From NCBI RefSeq assembly GCF_016862755.1, contig NZ_BONO01000001.1, positions 62,001 to 126,000 on the forward strand: a stretch of 64,000 bases of DNA, read 5' to 3'. The translations under genes were made by a program, and so were the position numbers. The notes beneath the pieces were generated by a model, which ran no database searches, had not been told where the DNA came from, and was given only the letters and a program-made list of their open reading frames with translations. Positions 35,325 to 44,401 of the stretch are shown one piece after another; position 1 is the stretch's first letter, and each line of letters opens with the position of its first letter. The stretch is from Cellulomonas pakistanensis (GTDB taxonomy: Bacteria; Actinomycetota; Actinomycetes; Actinomycetales; Cellulomonadaceae).

Positions 35325-36388
35325 TTATGGCTGCACCGCAGCGGCTCGCGGAGCTGGAACGGGAGAACCGCGATCTGCAGCGGGCCGACGGAACGGTGGC
35401 TGCGGCCCGTGTGGGAGGTCAGCGCGGGGGCGCAGCGTCCCTCTGTCGACCAGGGTGATCCGCGGGAGGGCACCGGGGTCGTCCATGTCTTCCAGGCCGA
35501 GGCCCCGGAGGATGTGCGCGACCGAGAGGTGGGCCGCCATCTCGACGTCCACCCGAACCGTCGACAGCGCTGGGGTGGTGAGCGTTCGAGCGGGGTGTCA
35601 CCCATCCCGATGATGCCGAGGTCGTCCGGAACGCGACGTCCGACGTCGGCCGCTGCGCTCAGGAGCGCGGTCGCCACCTCGTCGTCGTAGCAGGCGATCC
35701 CGACGTGCGTCTCGGGGAGAGACCTCAGGCACGCGCTCGCCTCGCCTCGGTCGATGCCGAGCCGGAGCGTCTCGAGTCGGGGCAGCCCGCAGGCGCCGGC
35801 GACGTCGTCGAGGCCCCGTCGTCGGGCGGACCCGAACACGTCCTGGCGAGCGTCGTCGAGCAGGGCGTACGCCAGTCGCCGGTACCCGCGGTCCGCGAGG
35901 GTCTCCGCCTGGAATCGCCCGAGCTCGTGATCGGGTTCCAGCCACCCCCCGGCTGTGCTCGGGTCGAGCGACAGGACTCCTCGCGCGGCCAGCTGGTCGT
36001 GCTCGCGCGCGCTCAAGGCGACGAAGGACACCACCGCGCGAGGCCGCACGGTGTCGAGCACACGTTCCAGCTCACGAGGATCGGCTGACGTCACGCGGAG
36101 CATCAGGGTCAGGCCGCGAACGGCGAGCTCGTGAGTCGCCAGCTCGTAGAGCCGGTGCAGGTCGTGGAGCAGCCGAGCCTGCGGGACCAATGCGATGACG
36201 ATGTCACTCGACCCGTTCGCGAGCGTGCGTCCCGCGATCGACGGCGCGTACCCGAGTTCCTCGGCGACACGCGAGACCCGGTCGCGGGTGCGGGCTGCGA
36301 ACCGCGAGCCCTTGCCATTGAGGATCTGACTGACCGTCGCTCGCGACACGCCAGCCGCCCTAGCGACGTCGTCGCTGGTCGCGACCAT
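35325..36388 (-). pseudogene. LacI-family regulator with apparent frameshift
   Basis: The ATG at 36388 follows AGGAGG. The N-terminus has the LacI HTH (TSDDVARAAGVSRATVSQILNGKG) and the hinge SIAGRTLANGSSDIVIALVP. The sensor domain runs to IIGMGDTPLER, then the frame is lost. The expected end, TTPALSTVRVDVEMAAH...ILRGLGLEDMDDP, reads in another frame and stops at 35325. One missing base near 35583 explains this. If functional it would be a repressor of about 354 residues, probably for the GH1 gene 215 bp upstream on the same strand. If genuinely broken, the locus would rely on the LacI at 42539. Confidence 0.65.
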
Positions 36389-36602
36389 CGGGGGTCCTCC
36401 TGTGGTCGGCGGAGGCCACGCCGCTCGCGCCATCAGACGGCGGCGCTGTCGCTCCTGCGTCGGCCCGTTCCGGTGGCTCATCATGGCCGGTGCAACCCCG
36501 CGTGAAGCGCAGGCTCGCCCAGAGGGCCTGGTACGACGAAGCGGGACCGGCCGCGGCGTGTCCCGCGACCAGCCCCGCTCCAGGTGCGGCCTCTCCGGTC
36601 TG

Positions 36603-37820
36603 CTACGCGTCGAGCGATGCCCCGTTGGTCCGGGCGACGTCGCCGAGCCAGGCCAGGCTTGGCTTCGGGGTCCGGATGAAGGTCTGGCGATCAACGGCGA
36701 TCAGACCGAACGTCGGCTCCCAGTGGCCCCACTCGTAGTTGTCGAGCAGCGCCCAGTGCAGGTACCCCCGCACGTCCACGCCGTCCTCCATCGCAGCGGC
36801 CAGACCGGAGAGCGCCTCGGTCGTGAAGGCGATGCGGCGGGCGTCGTCGGCGGTGGCGATGCCGTTCTCGGTGACCAGGACCGGCACCTGCGCGACCTCT
36901 CGGGCGTGCCGCACCGCGAGCTCGAGCGCGTCAGGACGATAGGCGGCACCCGTCATGGTGTTGTCGGGGTGCGGCGGGTGCGCGACGACCCCGTTCTCGT
37001 CGACGGCCTGCGAGGAGTACGACTGCACGCCGACGAAGTCGTCGTCACGCGACGCCTCCAAGTAGAGGTCCTCCCAGAGGTAGCGCACCTCGGTGAGCTT
37101 GTCCTCGTTGCCCGGCGTGGCGGTGAACGCCTGGCAGGCGATGGCCCACCCGACCTTGGCGCCGGTGCGGTCTCGCAGCTCGCCGCTGACCGCGCGGTGC
37201 ATCTCGACGAGCCGGTACCCGATCTCCAGGTCCGGGTCCGGAAGCTTGGCGACGCGCCCGGTGTCGGGCTGGTCCTCCATGGTCGGGCTCTGCCAGTCAC
37301 CCAGCTCGCCGGACTGCGCCATCTGGTACGCCTTGAGCATCATCGCGAGCATGTTCGGCTCGTTGATCGTGACGATCCACTCAACGCCGCTAAGGATCGG
37401 GATAACGGCCCGGACGTAAGCGGTCCAGCGGTCCATCGCGGTCTCGCCGGTCCACCCGCCCTCGTCGGTGAACCACGCCGGAACGGTGAAGTGGTTCAGG
37501 GTGATCACGGGGGTCAGGCCGAGTTCGAGGGCGGTGTCGATCATGCGCCGGTAGTGCGCCAGCTGGGCGTTGGAGAAGAGCCCCGGCCGCGGCTCGATGC
37601 GCGCCCACTCGACCCCGAAGCGGTAGGTGTCGAGACCGGCGTCCGCGAGGAGCTGCATGTCCTCGCGGAAGCGGTGGTAGCTGTCCAGAGCGTCCCCGCT
37701 GGCCTCCATGCCGGGCATCGTGCTCTCGTTCCGCCACCAGTCGCTGGCGACGTTGTTGCCTTCGATCTGGTGCGGGGCGGAGGACGCGCCCCACAGGAAG
37801 GTCGAGGGGAACTGGGTCAC
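36603..37820 (-). CDS. Glycoside hydrolase family 1 beta-glycosidase
   Basis: A 405-residue cytoplasmic enzyme. FPSTFLWGASSAPHQIEG at the N-terminus, the acid/base Glu in VTINEPN (E154) and the nucleophile in VLVTENG (E318) define GH1. GYLHWALLDNYEWGHWEPTFGL near the end is the aglycone/sugar-binding signature. It probably hydrolyses beta-glucosides or beta-galactosides. The GTG at 37820 follows AAGGAGAG. It lies 105 bp downstream of the GbsR/MarR gene on the same strand and belongs to the glycoside locus with GH2 and the MFS carrier. Confidence 0.9.
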   Translation of the reverse strand: MTQFPSTFLWGASSAPHQIEGNNVASDWWRNESTMPGMEASGDALDSYHRFREDMQLLADAGLDTYRFGVEWARIEPRPGLFSNAQLAHYRRMIDTALELGLTPVITLNHFTVPAWFTDEGGWTGETAMDRWTAYVRAVIPILSGVEWIVTINEPNMLAMMLKAYQMAQSGELGDWQSPTMEDQPDTGRVAKLPDPDLEIGYRLVEMHRAVSGELRDRTGAKVGWAIACQAFTATPGNEDKLTEVRYLWEDLYLEASRDDDFVGVQSYSSQAVDENGVVAHPPHPDNTMTGAAYRPDALELAVRHAREVAQVPVLVTENGIATADDARRIAFTTEALSGLAAAMEDGVDVRGYLHWALLDNYEWGHWEPTFGLIAVDRQTFIRTPKPSLAWLGDVARTNGASLDA

Positions 37821-37925
37821 GGTCTCTCCTTGTTCGAGGTTCGGGTCGAGAAGGCGGCGATCAGGGCGGTGGGGGCCTCGGCGGCAGCGGGCGGACCGGC
37901 CCACGACGCCGCGCCCGCAGTGCTC

Positions 37926-38423
37926 TCACCGCTCGGGGTCGCGTCTGTCGATAGACACGAGATAGAGCACGTCCATCAGTCGGGCGTGGGCGAGGAGCTG
38001 CTCCGCCCTGCGAGCCCCGTCCGCCGAGACGTCAGCGAGTTGATCCCGCGCCGTCTCGGCCGTGGCCACCCATGCCAGGACGTGCGTCCGGGCGTCGCGG
38101 AGCTGGACGGTCCAGGGATCGTCGACCACGGCGTGGTAGTTCTTCCGTCGCTCAGGTCCGGCGACGGCGTGCACGTAGCCGATGGACATCAGGTTCCGCA
38201 CAGCGGCCGACACGCCGCCGGCGCTGGCTCGCAGCGCTTCCTTCAGCTCGTCCGAGGACACGGCGGAGCGCCCGCAGAACAGCAGGTACCCCAGGACTCG
38301 ACCCACCTGACGAGGGCGGCCGTGCTGTGCCCAGAGACTCCCGATCTGGTCCACGAGCCGGATCACCGTCGGATCGGTTCCGCCCGGGGGTCCGATCGGA
38401 TGGTTCCGTTGGCCAGGTGGCAT
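37926..38423 (-). CDS. GbsR/MarR-like winged-helix regulator
   Basis: A 165-residue protein. The pattern DQIGSLWAQHGRPRQVGRVLGYLLFCG, then SSDELKEALRASAGGVSAAVRNLMSIGYVHAV (about residues 25-90), fits the GbsR/MarR group of single winged-helix regulators. The C-terminal helices would dimerise. It precedes GH1 in the same direction and follows GH2 after a 33-bp hairpin, so it may control GH1 or the whole locus. Its ligand is unknown. Confidence 0.75.
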   Translation of the reverse strand: MPPGQRNHPIGPPGGTDPTVIRLVDQIGSLWAQHGRPRQVGRVLGYLLFCGRSAVSSDELKEALRASAGGVSAAVRNLMSIGYVHAVAGPERRKNYHAVVDDPWTVQLRDARTHVLAWVATAETARDQLADVSADGARRAEQLLAHARLMDVLYLVSIDRRDPER

Positions 38424-38501
38424 CGCGTCCCCTCGTCCTTCGAGCCAGTACGACCTCTCCTGCGGAGCGCGGGGCCCAGCACTGTCGGTGGCTCGGGGAC
38501 G

Positions 38502-38534
38502 CCGCGGTCGACTGCATGCTGCAGTCGACCGCGG
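38502..38534. terminator. Strong hairpin between GH2 and the GbsR-like gene
   Basis: CCGCGGTCGACTGC (38502-38515) and GCAGTCGACCGCGG (38521-38534) are exact complements around a 5-nt loop, 33 bp beyond the GH2 stop. A terminator of the MFS-GH2 transcript is the simplest reading. Because it is also about 80 bp upstream of the GbsR-like start, an operator role is an alternative. Confidence 0.55.
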
Positions 38535-38567
38535 TCATCACGCCGTGGCTGACGCGTGCCGGGGAGG

Positions 38568-40997
38568 TCAGCCGTTGGCCGAGCCGGCGCTGATCACCGT
38601 CTCCGCGTTCATCGGACCGGCGTCGACCGAGACGGCGATCTGCCCGATCCCGGTCGCGCGCACGATGACGAGCGCACGTCCGTCGAAGGTCCGGCACGTC
38701 GCGTCGGTGAACGGGTGCTCGGGGTCCGGCCTGCCGCTCACCACCCCGACGAGCTCTCCAGGCCCCGAGATGGACGCGGTGACGGCGCGGTCACCGTTCG
38801 TCACCGTCCGCCCGTCCTCGTCGACCAGCTTCAGCTCGACGAAGGCGACCCCGTCGACCTTGAGCGACGTCGTCTCGGGCGCGAGGGCGATGGCCCGGGC
38901 CTCCCCAGACGTCAGCAACGTCGTACGTGACTGCTCGGCACCCTCGACCAAAGCGACGGCGATGAGCTCTCCGGGCTCATACGCCAGGTCGAACTCCGCG
39001 ATGCATGCCTTGCTGGCGCCGACCGGTGCGCGGCCGAGCTTGCGCCCGTTGAGGATCAGCTCGACCTCCTCGGCGTCGCTGTACACGTCGACGCGGATAG
39101 GAGTTCCGGCGTTCACGTCCCAGCTCCAGCTCGCGATCGCGTCCGGCCAGGCCCAACCGCTGGAGCTGGGCGTGCGGCCGTACGTCGCCGGACGGTGGAC
39201 GGCGACGTACGGCTCGTGGCGGAGCCCGAAGACCGTCTCGCGGTAGAAGGAGATCGCGCGTCGCCACCCCGTCATGTCCAGGTCTCCCACCCAGGCGCTG
39301 ATCCAGGGATACGGCGCTTCGAACTGCTGGTCCTCCTCGCCGAGGTAGCGCGGGCGGCCGACGCCGACCTCTCCCAGGTAGTCCCACCCCGCCCACGTGA
39401 AGTCACCGAGCACGTGCGGGTTGGCCTCGACCAGCGGCCACAGCACATCGATGTGACCGGGGAACGTCTCGGTGCCAACCACGAGCCGGTGCGGGAAGAG
39501 CTCGCGGTCGACGGCGTATCGCGCCTCGCCGTAGTTGACCCCGGCGACGTCCAGCGCGGCGAAAGCCTCCTCGGTCTTGGCCGTGACCAGCTCGGACGCG
39601 CTGATCTGGTTCATCATGTCGCCGGCGCTGCCCATGGCGTCGTTCACGCCGCCCGACTCCCCGGCGGACGTCGCCTGCGACATCATGCCCATGACGTCGG
39701 TGAGCGCCGCGACGAACCCGTTGACACCGTTCGTCACGAGACGGGTGCTGTCATGCCGCCGCACCTCGTCCGCCAGCCGGCGGCTCCACACCGCCCCGCC
39801 GGGGTTGCCCGTCTCGGGGATCTCGTTCCCGATGGAGTAGAAGATCACGCTCGGGTGGTTGCGGTCCTTGAGCACCATGGACTCGATGTCTCGCGCCCAC
39901 CACTCCGGGAAGTCGAGGGAGTAGTCGAACGAAGACTTGCCGACGGTCCACACGTCGAAGGACTCGTCCATGACAAGCATCCCGAGCCGGTCGCAGGCGT
40001 CGAGGGCGGCGATGCTGAGCGGGGTGTGCGCGGCTCGGATGGCGTTGAACCCGGCGTCCTTGAGCAGCCGTACACGGCGCTCTTCGGCCTCGGGCACCGA
40101 CGCACCGCCCAGCGCGCCGTTGTCGTGGTGAACGCACGCTCCCCGGAGCTTGACCGTGTGACCGTTGATGCGCAGACCGTGCTGCGGGTCGAGCCGGATC
40201 GTCCTGATGCCCAGCGGCACCGTGACCGAGTCCAGGGCCACCCCGTCGTCGACGAGCTGGACCTCGACGGAGTACAGATACGGGTCGTCGACCGACCACA
40301 AACGCGGCGCGGGGAGGTACAGCCGCTGCCTGGCGACGGCCTCCTCGCCAGACGGCACCGTCACAGGGCTCTCCTGGCTCGTGACGACCACACCGTCTGC
40401 GTCCCGGACCTCTGTGCGGACGCGCACCGTGCCACGATGCCGGCGCTCGTTGACCACGGCGGCCGCCACCTCGAGCACAGCCCGCTCCTCGTCGACGTCG
40501 GGATGCGTGACGTGGACGCCGTACGGCACCAGGTGCAGCGGGTCGGTGTCGTGCAGCAGCACGTCCCGCAGCAGACCGACGCCGGTGTACCAGCGCGAGT
40601 CCTCGTGCCCCCGCACCTCGACACGGACGGTGTTGTCCTGACCGAACCGCAGGTGGTCGTGCAGCGGGATGTGGAAGATCGAGTAGCCGTACGGTCGGTG
40701 ACCCGCGAACTCGTCGTTCACGTAGACCACGGCGTCGCGGTACGCGCCCTGGAACTCGAGCCAGACCGCCCGGTCCCGCATCTCCTTGTGCACGGGGAAC
40801 GACTTGATGTACTCGAACGTGGCGGTCGGCGGGAAGTACGCGGTCTTGCCGGAGTGACCTTCCCCCCGCTCCTGGGTGATCAGCGCGTCGTGCGGGACGG
40901 TCACCCGCGTCTCGGACGACGGCGCCTGCCCGATCTGCTCGAAGATGCTCGTCTTGGGACGGACGGTCCAGCCCGAGTTGAAGGACGTCGTGGTCAT
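38568..40997 (-). CDS. Glycoside hydrolase family 2 (beta-galactosidase-like)
   Basis: An 809-residue cytoplasmic enzyme with the GH2 domain order: jelly-roll (about 1-160, with VWLEFQGAYRDAVVYVND), immunoglobulin-like domain (about 165-265), TIM barrel (about 275-560) and C-terminal beta domains. The acid/base Glu is in FYSIGNEIPE (E392) and the nucleophile is probably in VVGTETFPG (E510). The LRGACVHHDNGALG start of the barrel is typical of beta-galactosidases of the BgaB/LacZ-short type. There is no signal peptide. It starts 58 bp after the MFS gene and is cotranscribed with it. Confidence 0.85.
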   Translation of the reverse strand: MTTTSFNSGWTVRPKTSIFEQIGQAPSSETRVTVPHDALITQERGEGHSGKTAYFPPTATFEYIKSFPVHKEMRDRAVWLEFQGAYRDAVVYVNDEFAGHRPYGYSIFHIPLHDHLRFGQDNTVRVEVRGHEDSRWYTGVGLLRDVLLHDTDPLHLVPYGVHVTHPDVDEERAVLEVAAAVVNERRHRGTVRVRTEVRDADGVVVTSQESPVTVPSGEEAVARQRLYLPAPRLWSVDDPYLYSVEVQLVDDGVALDSVTVPLGIRTIRLDPQHGLRINGHTVKLRGACVHHDNGALGGASVPEAEERRVRLLKDAGFNAIRAAHTPLSIAALDACDRLGMLVMDESFDVWTVGKSSFDYSLDFPEWWARDIESMVLKDRNHPSVIFYSIGNEIPETGNPGGAVWSRRLADEVRRHDSTRLVTNGVNGFVAALTDVMGMMSQATSAGESGGVNDAMGSAGDMMNQISASELVTAKTEEAFAALDVAGVNYGEARYAVDRELFPHRLVVGTETFPGHIDVLWPLVEANPHVLGDFTWAGWDYLGEVGVGRPRYLGEEDQQFEAPYPWISAWVGDLDMTGWRRAISFYRETVFGLRHEPYVAVHRPATYGRTPSSSGWAWPDAIASWSWDVNAGTPIRVDVYSDAEEVELILNGRKLGRAPVGASKACIAEFDLAYEPGELIAVALVEGAEQSRTTLLTSGEARAIALAPETTSLKVDGVAFVELKLVDEDGRTVTNGDRAVTASISGPGELVGVVSGRPDPEHPFTDATCRTFDGRALVIVRATGIGQIAVSVDAGPMNAETVISAGSANG

Positions 40998-41055
40998 CGC
41001 AGAGTGCTCCAAGGAATCGTGCGCGCCGTGGCCGGCGCGCGGGTAACAGGTCGCG

Positions 41056-42414
41056 TCAGCCGTCGACCGCGGCGGCCGAGGTGCGGCCGGCCCGGACCGG
41101 CAGGATGAGGAGGGCGCCGACGACGGCCAGCGCCGCGGCCACGAGGTACACCCAGGCGTAGTCACCCGCGGCGAGCAGCACGACGAGCGAGGCGAAGAAG
41201 GGGCCGACGCCCTGCGCCAGCTGGTTGGCGAGGTTGAAGATGCCGATGAATCGCCCGTTCTGGCCCTCCTCCTTGGGCAGCGTGTTCAGGCCGATGGCCT
41301 GGTCGATCGCCCCGAAGATGCCGACGCCGAACACCGTCACGACCGAGCCGATGAAGTACTGCGGGATGGACTGCAGCGTCGCGGTGATGACGAGACCGAC
41401 CGCCATCAGCAGCCCGGCTCCGACGATGAACGGCTTCCGCGTGCCGAGCCGGTCGGACAGCGCGCCGCTGCCCATGGCGCCGGCGACGGCCGCGACGATG
41501 CCGAGCATGCCGGAGGTGGAGACCAGAGCGGCGACGGTCGAGGTGTCCAGGTCCAGGCGGTCGCGCAGGAGGTACACGTTGTAGATCGACATGACGGAGA
41601 GCGCCAGGAAGATCAGGCACCGGCTGATCCACACCCACGCGAAGTCCGGGTGCCGACGGGGGTTGAACCAGTACCCCTGCAGCAGCGCCTTCCAGTTGAG
41701 GCGGCTCGTCGCCCGCTCCGCGGGGGTGTCCTTCATGACGACGACGAAGACCAGGCCGAGGACGAACGCGAACACGGCGGGGACCACGAACATCGGCACG
41801 GCGTTGGCACTGAACGCGCCCGCGATCGCGACGCCGAGGATCGGGGCGATCTGCGTGACCGAACCGGTGAAGCCCGCGACCCGACCCTGCTGCTCGTCCG
41901 GGACCCGGTCACCCAGGTGCGTGACGAACATGCCGCCGGTGGTCGTGTAGCCGATGAACGCCACGACCCATCCCGCCACGAGCACCGGGATGCTCCCTGC
42001 CAGACCCACGACGGCCGCTCCGACGAGGCCGAGCAGGAGCCCGGCCAGCATCCAGGTGCGCCGCTTGCCGAGGCGCAGGGTGGTCCGGTCGCTCAGCACA
42101 CCGACGACGGGACCGGAGACCAGGGCCAGCAGAGAGGGCAGACCGACTGCCAGGGCCACAGCGGTGTTCTTCCCGGCCGGGTCGAGCTGTTCGACCCTGA
42201 CCGCGAGCGAGAACGCGGTGGGAGCGATCCATGCCACGTAGAGCGCGAAGTACGACAGCACCAGGACCGCGAGGTAACCGGGCTTCAGCGGGGTCATGGG
42301 CGGCCGCGCACGGTCGTGCCCGGCGTTCTCGCTCACGAGCTCAGCAGCGGAAGCCTGCTCGGCCGCGGGCATGCCCGGCGCAACCGAGGGCGCGGGGGCG
42401 TCTGAGGTGGACAT
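41056..42414 (-). CDS. MFS transporter, probable glycoside importer
   Basis: A 452-residue protein with 12 hydrophobic helices. MFS loops are seen as GVLSDRTTLRLGKRRTWML and GALSDRLGTRKPF. The conserved DQAIGLNTLPKEEGQNGRFIGIFNLANQLAQ segment is shared with the carrier at 876. The first 60 residues form a cytoplasmic tail. The ATG at 42414 is preferred over an upstream frame that would run through the operators. Clustering with GH2, GH1 and LacI strongly suggests uptake of the glycosides those enzymes cut. Confidence 0.85.
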   Translation of the reverse strand: MSTSDAPAPSVAPGMPAAEQASAAELVSENAGHDRARPPMTPLKPGYLAVLVLSYFALYVAWIAPTAFSLAVRVEQLDPAGKNTAVALAVGLPSLLALVSGPVVGVLSDRTTLRLGKRRTWMLAGLLLGLVGAAVVGLAGSIPVLVAGWVVAFIGYTTTGGMFVTHLGDRVPDEQQGRVAGFTGSVTQIAPILGVAIAGAFSANAVPMFVVPAVFAFVLGLVFVVVMKDTPAERATSRLNWKALLQGYWFNPRRHPDFAWVWISRCLIFLALSVMSIYNVYLLRDRLDLDTSTVAALVSTSGMLGIVAAVAGAMGSGALSDRLGTRKPFIVGAGLLMAVGLVITATLQSIPQYFIGSVVTVFGVGIFGAIDQAIGLNTLPKEEGQNGRFIGIFNLANQLAQGVGPFFASLVVLLAAGDYAWVYLVAAALAVVGALLILPVRAGRTSAAAVDG

Positions 42415-42452
42415 GAAGCAACTCCGTCGTTGAGGGCTCGGACACCTGCGTC

Positions 42453-42491
42453 CGTTAGCACGTGATAACGGAGTATGCACACGTGATAACG
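42453..42491 (-). promoter_or_regulatory. Tandem LacI-type operators in the MFS-GH2 promoter
   Basis: Operator 1, CGTTAGCACGTGATAACG (42453-42470), is a palindrome with one mismatched pair. The 12-mer CACGTGATAACG recurs exactly at 42480-42491 as the right part of a second, degenerate site. The centres are 21 bp apart, two helical turns. On the minus strand a promoter TTGCCA (42500-42495), 17 bp, CATACT (42477-42472) has the second site in its spacer and the first just past the -10. The divergent LacI protein is the likely ligand. Confidence 0.75.
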
Positions 42492-42538
42492 CGGTGGCAA
42501 GTGACCTACGCGCTGCGCGCTCGTGGCACGATCAGCGA

Positions 42539-43528
42539 GTGACGGCATTGACGAGGCGACCCGCGACAGCCGCAGACGTCGCGGCGAGAGCCGGCGTCTC
42601 GCGCGCGACGGTGAGCCACATCCTGAACGGACGGCAGGAGAACTTCTTGCCGGAGACGCGTACCCGCGTCCTGCAGGCAGCGGAAGACCTCGACTACCGC
42701 CCCTCTCCGGCCGGCCGCAACCTCGTGCGCGGCCGAGGAGACACGATCGTGCTCCTCGTGCCCCGGTCGACCATCGGCCAGAACCAGCAGAGGGCGATGG
42801 AGCGGCTGACGGGGTACGCGACGGCCATCGGTGCCAACGCCGTGCTCCGCTTCGCGGACAGCGACCCGGACAGCACCGCCACCGCCGTGCTGCGCCTCCG
42901 CCCGTTGGCCGTCGTCGACCTCGGGGCGCTGACGCCGGCCACGCATGATCGGCTCGAGCGCCAGGGCGTGCCCACCGTGCCCCGCCCGCGCGGCGACGCC
43001 GATGACACCGCAGACATCGAGGACGGCATCGCCGAGTTGCAGGTCGCGGAGTCCACCCGTCGAGGTCAACGTCAGGTCGTCTACGCGTCCCTGCTCGACG
43101 AGCAGCCCGACCCGTGGAGCCCACGGCGTCTAGCGGCGCTCACGCGGGCGACCGCCCAGCGCGGTCTAGAGCCCCCGGTGGCCGTGGCGGTCCCACCCGA
43201 GTCGGATGCCGCCACGCAGACCCTCGCACCGCTTCTGGCAAGCACCCCGCTCGCGGTGTGCGCGTACAACGACGTCGTCGCACTGGCGGTGCTCGCCGCA
43301 GCGCGCCGACTCGGCCGAGCGGTCCCCGACGAGCTCTCGATCGTGGGGGTCGACCACACGCCGTACGGCCAACTCGTCGAACCGCGGTTGTCGACGATCA
43401 GCATCGACATGAACCAGGTGGTCGACCACGCTGTCGCAGAGCTCGGTGACCTCCGCGGTGCCGGCGCGAGCGCCGTGAACGCAGCGGCGGGACCCATTCT
43501 CACCCTGGTACGCGGCGGCACCTCCTAG
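42539..43528 (+). CDS. LacI-family transcriptional repressor
   Basis: A 329-residue regulator. HTH and hinge are clear: TAADVAARAGVSRATVSHILNGRQ and YRPSPAGRNLVRGRGDTIVLLVP (about residues 9-75). The periplasmic-binding-like sensor domain follows and ends with LSIVGVDHTPYGQLVEPRLSTI. The GTG at 42539 is preferred over 42494, which would add residues translated from operator-adjacent DNA. It is divergent from the MFS-GH2 unit and should repress it through the sites at 42453-42491 until a sugar ligand binds. Confidence 0.85.
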   Translation: MTALTRRPATAADVAARAGVSRATVSHILNGRQENFLPETRTRVLQAAEDLDYRPSPAGRNLVRGRGDTIVLLVPRSTIGQNQQRAMERLTGYATAIGANAVLRFADSDPDSTATAVLRLRPLAVVDLGALTPATHDRLERQGVPTVPRPRGDADDTADIEDGIAELQVAESTRRGQRQVVYASLLDEQPDPWSPRRLAALTRATAQRGLEPPVAVAVPPESDAATQTLAPLLASTPLAVCAYNDVVALAVLAAARRLGRAVPDELSIVGVDHTPYGQLVEPRLSTISIDMNQVVDHAVAELGDLRGAGASAVNAAAGPILTLVRGGTS

Positions 43529-44066
43529 CTCCGGACAGGCGGCCACCGTCACGGCAACGCCAGTGGTCCAGTGGGTTACCGGCCGAGCTCGCCCTCGACC
43601 TCGCGGACCGTGCCGCAGCCTTCCTGGCAAGTGGCACCCGCGTCGAGATCGAAGAAATCACGCACCCTGCAAGCGGGAGAGACCACCGGATGACCGCCTC
43701 GAGTTCCTCCAGCACGCCGTCGAGGCGTCGACGCACACCTCGTGGTGCGGCAGGTGACACGGGTCGCTTCGAGGTGGAGGATCGGGCGCTCGTTCTGCGG
43801 CACTGCGACTTGGAAGAGCCCGAACGAGGGCCCTGATGGGCGCGTCACCCACGATGGCGTGTCGGTCACCACTGGCAAGCTCTCGCTGTGACCGATGTCA
43901 GACCGCTCGTGTGGGCTCCTGCTTTGCCAACCGTGGCTGGCAACCCGTGGGAGCGATGCGGCGGCCGGTGAAGCGCGGCGTTCTTGAGCAGGGTTCGCGC
44001 CCAAGGAGTGTGGACGCTGCGGGAGCGCGCGCTTGCTCAGGCAACCGTGTCCGGACTGCGGTCAGG
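43529..44066. other. Degenerate stretch with fragments of coding character
   Basis: Between LacI and the STAS-like frame no intact gene is evident. On the plus strand AELALDLADRAAAFLASGTRVEIEEI (about 43580-43665) and DDRLEFLQHAVEASTHTSW look coding but lie in different frames and lack starts. This is compatible with a decayed gene. The stretch marks the left edge of the accessory region. Confidence 0.35.
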
Positions 44067-44374
44067 ATGCCGGGGCGCCGCGACGTGCTTCGCGTTCACG
44101 GCGAGGTCGACGTCGTCGTCGCCCAGGAGCTCGCGCTCGAGCTCGGGGTCGCCGACTGGGAACTCGGCCGCACCCTGGCGAGACCGGGCGTGCGGGAAGT
44201 GGACCTCACGCGGGCGACTTTCGTCGACTCCGCGATGGTGGCGGTGCTGGTCGCGATCGCCCCTCACCTGCCCCCGGACGCCTTCGGGTGCGCGGGGCCG
44301 GAGGCAGCCCGTTAGCGGTTCTGCAGATGACCGGGGTCGCGCCTCTGTTCGACCTGCAGCCCAGCGACGGCTGA
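44067..44374 (+). pseudogene. STAS-domain protein (anti-sigma antagonist type) with apparent frameshift
   Basis: From ATG 44067 the frame gives DVLRVHGEVDVVVAQELALEL and VREVDLTRATFVDSAMVAVLVAIAPHLPPDA. This is the STAS pattern with the phosphorylatable Ser expected in FVDSAMV. After about 44283 the natural ending LRVRGAGGSPLAVLQMTGVAPLF is in the frame one base back and stops at 44374. One missing base would unite a protein of about 102 residues. It is convergent with the HATPase gene, the usual partner class in RsbW/RsbV-type switching. Confidence 0.55.
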
Positions 44375-44401
44375 CCGGTGCGCGAGCCCACCCCTCGGTG
44401 G

